From Linum tenue (lineage: Eukaryota > Streptophyta > Magnoliopsida > Malpighiales > Linaceae), in the NCBI GenBank assembly GCA_946122785.1, contig CAMGYJ010000011.1, positions 21,887,007 through 21,951,006 of the forward strand: a stretch of DNA of 64,000 nt, in the 5' to 3' direction. This document shows positions 49,478-58,785 of this stretch, one piece after another (within the stretch, counting starts at the first letter, position 1; each line of letters opens with the position of its first letter). The notes under the pieces are model-generated. The model worked only from the letters and a program-made list of their open reading frames with translations, searched no databases and was not told the origin of the DNA. The position numbers and the translations under genes were made by a program.

Positions 49478-49542
49478 GCAAAATTGTCTTTTAGTATTTT
49501 TTACAGGCGGCAAATAGTTTCTTGGGCGGCAAATAGTAACCC
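49478..49542 (-). repeat. Probable Mutator-like terminal repeat
   Basis: Read inward on the minus strand it begins GGGTTACTATTTGCCGCCC and repeats CTATTTGCCGCC about 20 bp later, as in many plant MULE termini. It would be the right end of the transposase-bearing element. I found no matching left end or TCCTACAAA duplication upstream. Confidence 0.55.
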
Positions 49543-49740
49543 TCCTACAAATAACCATCTCCTCCGTATGAACTCAAACAAGTTATTCTAACTGAAATAA
49601 CAAATAAGTTTAACTGATGGAATTGGAAACAACCCATCCAAATGTACGGCTGATAATAGACTTTTCACCCCGTTTTCTGCCTCTGGTTGTGGTTAGCCTA
49701 AGTGTATCTTTGCCTCCTTCCACTCCAAACAAATCCAAAA

Positions 49741-52096
49741 ATGGCCAATCTACTGCACCTTCAGCTTCAACGCTCTTGGCTCACACCTTCTTCACCTCAT
49801 CATCTTCCACCTCTCTCCACCAAACCCTCCGTCGCCGTCTTCCCCTCCAAATTCTCCCCCTTCAGACACTCACTTCACGCTGCCCCTCTCAATAATGCTG
49901 AATCATCTGATGAACCCACTTCTTCAGAATTCCATCAGAAACCTGCAGTCATCGACCCTGTGAAGCTGCCTTTTGAGAAAACTGAAGGGTATAAGAAATC
50001 TGCTACCATGGCGGCGGCTCAGAATGTGAAAATTGAGGACCCGATTGAGGGTCCTAGCGAGGAGAAGGCAGAAGTACCAGATCCTGTTAAGGCTGCTCTG
50101 GAGAAAGCCAAAGAGTACAAGAAGAATAAAGGAGCTGCTGGCAGCGATGTGAAACTTGAGTCAAATCCAGGTACTGGGGTTATTGCGCGCCAAGTTACTG
50201 ATGAAATGCTGCAACGAGCTTTTTGATTGTTGAGGTATAATTGACAGTGAAAGCTCTGAACTTCCCGTAGGAGTGATGAAGGCGAGAAATGGGCGGGATC
50301 CAGGAAGTAAATTGATGGATGGAGGTGAGAGCAGCAAAGGGAGGCTATCAGTTTCAAAGCTTGATTTCGTGGGACTTGATTTTGGGGAAAGGAAAAGGGG
50401 AAAAGGGCTGCCGGCTGGACTGGTTCCTACAGTGGATCCTTATCCGGCAGGGGACTTGCCCGACGTGGAGATCATTGTTGGGGATACCAGCAATTTTCGG
50501 GAGAGGAAACAAGCGAATCCTCAGCCAGCGCAAGAAGATAGTGCCGCAGATCTCTATAAGCCTAAGGTTTCTACATGGGGAGTCTTTCCCAGACCTGGAA
50601 ACATTTCGAAAACGGTATATGCTTATTGCAATTGGTATTAGCCTTTTTCAACAATAACATGGTGGTGAAGCATCTTGTTGACCAAAAACAACAACATGCA
50701 TGCTAATTGCTAGGTACTGATGGAACCAAATGTTGTTTATACAGTACCGGTGTAACTTAGTTTAGGCCATTTTGGGTGAAGTTGGAAGATGATTGATCAT
50801 TCTGTAGATATTGTTACGGGAAAGGACTGTACGATTTGCTTCATTTTCCTGAAAGAAGCTGTTACTGATGCTTCTCAATCTGAGTGTTCAGTTTGGTGGT
50901 GGGAAAACTATTCGCCCTGGGGATGTATTGGAAACAGAAGAGGAAAGAGCTAGTAAAGATGCACGCACGAGGCAACTGGTTGCAGCTTACCGCAAGAAAG
51001 TTGGTTTAAATATCGATCCAAAGTTGAAATCGGAGTGCGACAAGGTACGTTGGGTTGTTATATCTGCTATTAAAGATTTGATCTTTCAATTCCCTTGAGT
51101 GGGTATTCTTATTACACGAAGGCAACAACGAACACTTAATTGCGTCTTTCTTCTGCCATTCCTTTGCTTCAGACCTTGAAGGATGGCGACTCTTTGATGG
51201 ACTCAGGGAAGCTCAATGACGCACTAACTTACTATCAAACCGTTATGGATAAACTACCTTTCCAGGTAAGTTTTCAGTTGCTCGTAAACTTAATATTTGC
51301 GGGGGAGATAGTTCACGAGACCTTTATGTACTCCGAACATTCATTTTGCAGAGTGAACTTCATGGATTAGCAGCTTTGCAGTGGTCCATCTGCCAAGATT
51401 CACTTAATCGGTACGTTAACTCTTCTACTGTCAAGCTGTGCCTGTGAGGATTCATGTGGCTGGAACGATAGTAGTGTGGCAGGCCTTCTGATGGTAATGC
51501 AACTTTCTTGCTATGGTGGACAGGCCAAATGAGGCACGGGCGGTGTACGAAAAACTTCAGTCTCACCCAAATCCTAAAGTAAGCAAGAGAGCAAGGCAAT
51601 TGATGTTCAGTTTCCAGGTAACGCTGTAGAAGGAAACCTGCTTGTTGATCGGCAACTCTTTTTTTTCTTTCTAGCTAGACTTAAAAAATGATGTCTCCCA
51701 TTGTCTAACCACTGGAAATAATGCTCACTTCAAAACTTTGAGAATGAATGCATTTCTGTGAAGGCAAATTTTGCAAATAATTTTAAATGCCCCCTCTTTT
51801 TCACTAACTAATATGAGATGAAATCTAGAGTGCAGAACATGTGAATTGATGAAGACGGTTAAATTCGATTTCAGGCCATGGAAATGATGAAGGTTACAGG
51901 GTCGAATTTCTCGCTCGACAACCCTGGCTACCAGGACTACTTCGAGAAATTTGTCCAAGACAAGACGAATTACTCTGCGACAAACGATGAAGGTGAAGAA
52001 GGTGTGCTGAGCCAAGCGCTCCCATACATAATCTTTCTTGTTTCACCCATTTTTATGATTCTTTACGTTGCTGTACAGGGAAGGACTATGAACTAG
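49741..52096 (+). CDS. Probable plastid TPR-like protein with C-terminal membrane anchor
   Basis: I do not know the function. I join seven exons with GT-AG introns: 49741-50170, 50271-50614, 50892-51044, 51173-51265, 51352-51410, 51524-51617, 51875-52096, giving about 464 residues. The start MANLLHLQLQRSW is followed by a Ser/Pro/His-rich, acid-poor stretch of about 50 residues like a chloroplast transit peptide. An upstream in-frame ATG at 49702 is less likely. Two related segments (DPVKLPFEKTEGYKK and DPVKAALEKAKEYKK) occur in exon 1. The central part has LPAGLVPTVDPYPAGDLPDV. A TPR-like helical part follows (SLMDSGKLNDALTYYQ, SELHGLAALQWSICQDSL, NEARAVYEKLQSHPN). Near the C-terminus LPYIIFLVSPIFMILYVAV is one membrane segment. 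The first intron (100 bp) is the least certain junction. No lesion is visible. Confidence 0.82.
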
Positions 52097-54214
52097 AGAA
52101 GAGAACTCGGTAAAGAATGTATAGTTTACGGTATAAGTTATAATACTAAGTCCACCTATTATGTACTGCTACAAAATCATGTATGATGGTTGGATTAGAG
52201 GGTATGATCTAATTGGCATATTTGCATATGAGTAAGAAGAGAGGAGAGGTTTGGGGGAGAGCTGAGCGCATTTTCTTGTGGCTGGGATCTTAAGGTGGCA
52301 CTTAATTCACTTTTTTAAATCTCACTTAGCTTTTACTTGGCCGGAATATCTGAGCTATACAACAATTTATTGATAGTATCTTCTAGCTTTTAATCGGCAC
52401 TTACTTGGCCCGTTGACCGGCTATACAAAAATTTATTGATAGTAAATTGATAGTATCTTCTAGCTTGAGCTATACAACAATTTATTGATAGTATGCCCGT
52501 CCTTCGACCGGAATGTTTCAATTTTTTTTTATAATTTATCTCAAATGAGTTTTTTGAATCCAATATGACAATTAATTGCTTTGTGATCTTGCATTATCTA
52601 TGATGTGTATTTTTTGAATTTATATAATAATGTTGAATTTTTTGAAATATTCAAAATACTATCTCAAAAACATATTCACAATCTATTTTCTTAATATGTA
52701 AACACTAAATTGGGTTGTGCATGACCTAGTTGGGTTTGCTAAAAAATAAACGCCAATGTGGAAGCAACATGCCAAATTGAGTCGTCAAAGCCCCAATTGG
52801 TTTATGTGGCCCTAAAACCTATTTGCTTTGTTTTCATTGTGATGAACTTTGCTTTTGAGATTAACCATGAACTCACTTAACCCTCTATCCTTCATGTTCT
52901 TGCCTATCCACTTAATCTTTAGCCCGACCTTGTCCATAACCAACTTAGCTGTTTTCCCCCACCTCTTTGAAACCCCAACAAAGTGGCCTCCACAATCTCA
53001 CTCTCACTTATCCGGCTATGTAGTGGTAGTGGTCGCTTTGCTAGTTTTTACCTGACCCGTTGGTTGGAGAAACTTTATTTTATTTTGTGTTGATCAATTT
53101 CCTCATATTTCTAAATGATTTGGGATTTTCTAAAGCACTTGATTCATTATTTTGAAATAATATTTATGGTATTTGTTGATTATGCCATTAGAGATAATTA
53201 GTTGATATATTATTTTTTATCAAGTCGTCCTAGTTTGTTGTTGTCTATATGTTTTTCTTTTCATAATTTAGAAAAACAAATTGCACTTATTATTGTCGGA
53301 TATGAATTTTGAGTTTGAAAGTATATAAAAAGTCAAGAGAATAATGGAAAAGTTATGCCTAGAAATCTCAAATATAAAAAACATGAAAAAATAAGGTTTA
53401 TCGTATAAATTATTATAATTTAGTGTATAGGCTTGTTTAAATAATTAGAGGGGTTGTTCACAATAGTTAAGAAAATCCAAACTTTATAAAACAGTAAATT
53501 CTACTCTACCAGTACCATCTTTGACTTTTCATGTGGAGTTGATAGAATAAATTGCCACTATATTATTCATTTTTCTCAAAATCTAGCCTTATACTATTTT
53601 TTTCATCAAACATGCCTTTGTACTATATAATATATACGTATTATCAAACCTACCTTTGTTATAATTTCCAATAAAATTCTATTAAATACGGTCAAATCAC
53701 GACTGGACCAGTTGAAAATGACAAATTAAATTTATCCCCTTTTATGGGCTTTCTTCTTCTTCTGCAACTCCTAATAATTAATAGCCACAATCCATCCTCC
53801 ATTCCCTTCTGCTTTCTCTTCCTTCGACCCAACAATAATTAAACGCGGGCGGATCAGATTCGGGCATTGCAGCATTCACCGATCGCCGACAACGGACTCG
53901 GTAGTCGCAGCAGGACGAGAGAGATTATCCTTTTTGAAAATATTTTCTGCCGCTGGTTCTGTTTTCGTGGGTGTTTGTAATTATTATTATTAATGTCATT
54001 AATACTTTATTATATTCCATTCTTGTCTTTGTATGTAGTTAGCCAATGATTAATAATGATTACATCTCTCCTCCTCTTATTGGCTGGAATGGGTTTAAGA
54101 TCCTCCTTAATGAACGGAGCTTAAGGACCGGATCTGACACGCTGTCAAATAATGATATTATCACATAGTAATATCATGAAATGATAGTGATGGTGATATG
54201 AATCATACCATAGT
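52097..54214. other. AT-rich intergenic DNA with a small local repeat
   Basis: No gene can be supported. Between about 52340 and 52490 the segment TACAACAATTTATTGATAGT with neighbours (GTATCTTCTAGCTT) occurs three times. The rest is AT-rich with scattered runs of T. Confidence 0.55.
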
Positions 54215-54223
54215 GATAAGATC

Positions 54224-55131
54224 AGATTTTTTCCCCAAAGTACACAAGTTCTTAAAAGAAATTCACAAAATACACACGTTTTATGAAATATTCTCAATCT
54301 ACACAAGTTTGGGCTTCACCGCGACCGTCAAAAGCGGTAAACAACTTCATTGCAGTTGTGAAAAGCGGTGAAAACTTCATTGTGGCAGTCAAAAGCGGTG
54401 AACGCTTCACCGTGGCCGTCTGAATCGGTGAAAACCTAACCTAGGCCAAAACTTCGAACGAACGTAACTTTGCGCTCAATTATCCGATCGTAGAGAATTT
54501 GTTTTTGATTCCGCATTATTTTTTGAGATCTTGCAAGCCTCATGTAGCTAGAGGGAGTTTCGTCCCGTCTCCATCCCGAAAAAATATCGTTTGCTATCTC
54601 AAACGTTCAATTTTTAGATTTTGGCAAACTTTGGACGCCTATAGCTTTGTGCTCCGCAAGCCAAATGTTATAAACTTTTTTGGATTTCGCATAACTTTTA
54701 TAACATTCGGGTTGTAAAGCACAAAGTTATGACCGTCCAAAGTTTGGCGAAATCTAAAAATTGCTCGTTTGGGATAGCAAATGATGTCTTTTTTGGGACG
54801 AAGGAGGGACGAAACTGCCTCTAGTTACTTGCGGGTTCCAAAATCTCAAAAAATTATGTGAAATAATTTTTTTCGCTAGGATCAGATAACCGAGCGCAAA
54901 ATTACATTCATTCGAAGATTTAGCCTAGGTTAGGCGTTCATCGGTTCCGACCGCTGCAATGAAGAATTCACCGCTTTGACTGCTACACCACTTTTGACAA
55001 CCGCAATGAAGCAGTTTACTGCTTCTGACGGCTGCGGTGAAGTCCAAACTTGTGTAGCTTGGAAATATTTTATAAAACATGTGTATTTTGGGAAACATTT
55101 TAAGGACGTGTGTGCTTTGGAAAAAAAACCC
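54224..55131. mobile_element. Foldback element with near-complete inverted arms
   Basis: The two halves (about 54224-54670 and 54675-55131) are inverted copies over almost their whole length. Shared words are CCTAACCTAGG, AAACTTTGGACG, TTTGCTATC and CACAAGTTTGG. The 9-bp sequence GATAAGATC lies outside both ends (54215-54223 and 55132-55140), which points to a Mutator-type transposition. Short tandem motifs with AAAGCGGTGAA recur in the arms. No protein is encoded; the reading frames over it are by-products. Confidence 0.85.
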
Positions 55132-55140
55132 GATAAGATC

Positions 55141-55494
55141 ATAATATGACAATGATGAGGTGATATTTTGAATTTTACCATAGTGTTATGATGTTGGTAT
55201 GACAATGATAAGATAGTATAAAATCTTACATTTGAGTAAAAAATTGTTCTCATATGATTGTGATATCATGATATTATTATATTATCATTGCAAAAATATC
55301 ATGATATTGTGCCATCAATATTCCCATGTGATAAGATCATAATATAATAGTCATGTGTTTTGAAGGGTTAATTTTTTCTTTTGCTCAAAATATAACAACA
55401 AAGATATTATTGTGTAGATCACAAGTAATGAGTTCTATCTATGTAAAAAAGGCAATGATAGTGATGAGATTTCAGCAAACATATGTTTTGAAAG
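55141..55494. other. AT-rich DNA with ATCATGATATT-type repeats
   Basis: No gene is visible. The sequence is rich in ATGATA, ATCATGATATT and CATAAT words that also occur just left of the foldback element (about 54150-54214), so the foldback probably landed in an older AT-rich repeat. Confidence 0.5.
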
Positions 55495-55880
55495 TGTTGG
55501 GGTGTTAATAAATCTACTGCGAACAGACAAAGTATTAAGGCACCGGCTAAAGCTGTTACATGTGACGCCAACCAGGGAGCTTGACGCTTGATGCTTGCCA
55601 CAAGTATATATGGGCGTTCAAGTCCTCCAAGGAAGGGGCGGAACTTCTCCTCCCTCACTTTCCATTTTGACTATCTCTACACTATTCTCTCAACTCACTC
55701 TACAAAATATACTGTCTTGATCGTCAGAGCTTAATCCGGGGGCATCCATGGCTTTCTTCTTTCCCTCCCGATGAGATCAGACGAGCGGATTGCAAGTCAA
55801 GTCCCACTACAACAAATCATTGTTCAAATCCGGAGCTAGACGGTACAAACAATTGGCCCTCACCGTGTGGCTAATTTTGA
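55495..55880 (+). repeat. LTR relic of a Tat-type Ty3/gypsy element
   Basis: It runs from TGTTGGGGTG to GGTACAAACA (about 55851), followed by ATTGGCCCTCACCGTG. This matches, with changes, the ACAAACATTTTGGCGCCCACCGTG junction of the element at 58207. A TATATA at about 55605 could be its promoter. No gag follows, so it is a truncated 5' end. Confidence 0.5.
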
Positions 55881-56023
55881 ATATTCTCTCATTTGATTTC
55901 CAAAGGAAGAGGATATCTGTTGAGACAATATAGTTATGCTGCTCACAGCATAAAGTGTGAGTAGATAATCACACGGTGGATCTATTGTCCACGAGGGCAA
56001 GTTTCAGATAGCGCTGGTTTGGG

Positions 56024-56713
56024 TTGATGAAGGTGAGAGCCGGTTTGGGTCGGCTGGCCAAGCCCACCGGGCCCACAAATTCAAAAATCAAAAATCTCTC
56101 CCACTTTCCCCAATTTAGTTTCTCCGCCAGAACCCAGAACCATTTTGAATCCCCTCTCTCCCACTTTTCCCCTCTCTCTCACTTTCCTCCTCTCACAAAA
56201 ACGACGAAGAAGCAAGCGAAGCGGCGGCGAACTAGTGTTGCGGCGGCGAGCAAAGCGGCGGCGAGAATCGGGGGCGACTTTGCTGACGAATCGGCGGCGA
56301 CGAACGGCGACGAAGCTTGTGTTGACGGCGGCGACTTTGCAGACGAATCGGCGGCGAAGAAGGGCGGGGTTTCACGCCTACGACTTGATCCGGGTTTTCC
56401 TTTTGTGGATTTGTCTTTTGGGTTTAATTATACTTTGTTCATGAATATTCATTTTCGTTTGGACATATTTGAGTTAGGGTTTCATGGCTACGATCGGGTT
56501 TTCCATTTGTGGATTTGTCTTTTGGGTTCGTGGGTGAAATATTTATTTTGTGGTAACTTATATGTCACTGGATATGAGTTCGTTCTTCTGTGGATGTTAT
56601 TTCTGGGTTTTGTGGATTTGCTTTGTGTTCCTTCTGATATTAGTTCTGTTCGGCAAGATATGCATTCTGTTCCTTCTGGATATCCGTTGTTTATTGCCTG
56701 GGTTCTTGTTTAA
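56024..56713 (+). other. Open frame of 229 codons, not recognised
   Basis: The frame opens with a Ser/His/Phe-rich part, then a basic Ala-rich stretch with two DFADESA copies, and ends in hydrophobic, aromatic-rich sequence. I recognise no domain. It sits between an LTR relic and a minisatellite, and the latter half reads like non-coding DNA. It may be the 5' end of a transposon gene or chance. Confidence 0.2.
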
Positions 56714-56924
56714 TGTATCTTGATATTGGTTTTGTTTGAGCATGATATCAGTTATGACTTTCTTGGATAGTTGTTTGATAGGATCTGGGTATTTGTATGT
56801 GCAGAGATTTATCAATGGCAAGGACTAAAACAACCAAGAGGAAACAGTCGACCGACTCCACGACAGCCATCACCACCGCCTGTTTTGTGTGCGTTCCGAT
56901 ATGATTTATTTTGATTATGGATAT

Positions 56925-57555
56925 CCATTGTATTTTGCTTGGATTGTTTCTTTGATATATCTGGATATTGGTTTTTACTCAGCATGATATGAGTTCTGAC
57001 TTGCCTGGATAATTGTTTGATATATATGGATATTGGTTTTTAATCAACATGATATGAGTTCTGACTTGCCTGGATAATTGTTTGATATATCTGGATATTG
57101 GTTTTTATCAGCATGATATCATTTGTAACTTGCCTGGATAATTGTTTGATATATCTGAATATTGGTTTTTGATCAGCATGATATCATTTGTGACTTGCCT
57201 GGATAATTGTTTGATATATCTGGATATTGGTTTTTGATCATCATGATATCAGTTGTGACTTGCCTGGATAATTGTTTGATGTATCTGGATATTGGTTTTT
57301 GGTCAGCATGATATCTGTTGTGATTTCCGTGGATAATTGTTTGATATATCTGGATATTGGTTTTTGGTCAGCATGACATCTGTTGTGAATTGCTTGGATA
57401 ATTGTTTGATATATCTGGATATTGGTTTTTGGTCAGCATGATATCAGTTGTGATTTCCCTAGATAATTGTTTGATATATCTGGATATTGGTTTTTAACCA
57501 GCATGATATCTGTTGTGAATTGCTTGGATAATTGTTTGATATATCTGGATATTTG
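56925..57555. repeat. 65-bp minisatellite, about ten copies
   Basis: The words TGGATAATTGTTTGATATATCT, split by few changes, recur at about 57006, 57071, 57135, 57200, 57264, 57330, 57395, 57460 and 57525 (period 64-66), each with GGATATTGGTTTTT and CAGCATGATATC. The left end is more diverged. The array ends in GTACGTGCAG, which resembles an intron acceptor. Confidence 0.93.
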
Positions 57556-57639
57556 TACGTGCAGGGATAAAACGAACGTGAAGAGACATCAACGAAATCC
57601 ACTGCCGTCACCACCGCCACAGCCAGAGGAGGATGAGGA

Positions 57640-57868
57640 AAAAGAAGATGCTGAAGTTGCAGCGCAAGTACGTTCACAAGGAGTAAATACCTTTAGATAG
57701 GGTTCAGTTTTCAAATACTGATTTTGTATCCGATTGAAGATGTTAGGAGTAAAGACCTTTGCCGCATGTTGTAGGAACGGGCTATCCTCCATAATAATAT
57801 AAGGAACCGATTGTTTCCCATTGTAGTCTGACTCAGTCTCCTTGCGTCTTTTTTCAGCCAACAAACTA
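57640..57868 (-). pseudogene. FAR1-related (FRS) fragment
   Basis: The minus strand reads LLAEKRRKETESDYN, then SPFLQHAAKVFTPNIFNRIQ, resembling the part of FAR1/FRS proteins between the MULE transposase core and the SWIM finger. A TGTAG acceptor precedes it at about 57869. No DDE core or zinc finger is visible nearby, so it is a partial or unresolved multi-exon relic. It is not an obvious duplicate of the 45428-48339 transposase. Confidence 0.45.
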
Positions 57869-58206
57869 CATTTACAAAGCACGAGAAAGAGTTTAGTGCC
57901 CAGACTAATATCCACTCAAACCAATATTAATATCTCAACTAAACAAAGTAATATTTAACAATAGCATATAATATCCGGACAACGCTGACAAATATCCAAC
58001 CATAAGGAACACCATCGACGACGAAAACCTACAAACATCCCTGCACAAGACAACTATTAATGACAATGCATAACTGAACGAGTGTAAAAAAAACTTAAGG
58101 GAATTAGGAATTGATATTATGCCAACACATGTCAACAAATATCTGTAAAACCCAGACTAGTATCTCATAATGTCATACCAATATTCGTCCTTTTACAAAA
58201 ACATAT

Positions 58207-58741
58207 TGTTGGACCAAATATTGAGGCACATGGGTCCCAAGCCCACAAAGTCACCAAAAGCCCATGAAAGGTAAAGCCCACCCGAACGGGGGCAAAAGCA
58301 CCATTCGAGGGCGGTTCTCGGCGGCCCTCGGATGAAACCGCCCGACACCCGGGCCTGCCCAAGGAAGAAGACCGCCCGACAATCCGGTCTAACGGACTTC
58401 TGTCCTTTGGGTACGGAGTCTGACAAGAGACATGACCAGAGCGAGCATTTAATGAAGGCAGAGGCGACCTCGAACGCCCGACAAGCTATTAAATGCGCGT
58501 AACACCCTCAGAACTAGTATAAATACCCAATGATAGAGCTCATTTATGGTAACTTCTACCAACTCCACTCTCTCTCTTATTTACTTACTCTTCACTTCTT
58601 TCTCTAACTTAGGCATCGGAGGAGGTCCCAGGATTCCCCTGAGGACCTTTCTGCAGGGTTTCGGAGATCGCCCTCGACCATCGAAGCCGCCCAAGGCCAG
58701 TAGAGTCTCACAAACCGCCTGGTACATTCCAGGCACAAACA
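58207..58741 (+). repeat. 5' LTR of a Tat-lineage Ty3/gypsy element
   Basis: The LTR starts TGTTGGACC and ends GGCACAAACA. It is followed after three bases by a primer-binding site. Its 3' partner lies beyond the window. The five bases before it are CATAT. Confidence 0.82.
58518..58525 (+). promoter_or_regulatory. TATA box of the Tat-type LTR
   Basis: TATAAATA lies inside the LTR about 220 bp before its end, on the coding strand of gag-pol, where an LTR promoter is expected. Confidence 0.6.
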
Positions 58742-58744
58742 TTT

Positions 58745-58763
58745 TGGCGCCCACCGTGGGGCC
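58745..58763 (+). other. Primer-binding site of the Tat-type element
   Basis: TGGCGCCCACCGTGGGGCC follows the LTR end. The same conserved sequence, in mutated form, follows the LTR relic at 55851. Confidence 0.78.
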
Positions 58764-58785
58764 CTACTACTTTGTGGCGAACAAG

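Noticed and set aside
54499..54717. Open frame in the foldback element, and minus-strand frames at 54925-55253
   Set aside because: They lie on inverted arms without any recognisable domain, and the mirrored arm does not preserve the reading frame.
56925..57555. Regular repeats that could suggest a CRISPR array
   Set aside because: Units of 65 bp are directly tandem with no distinct repeat-spacer pattern, and the DNA is plant nuclear. It is a minisatellite.
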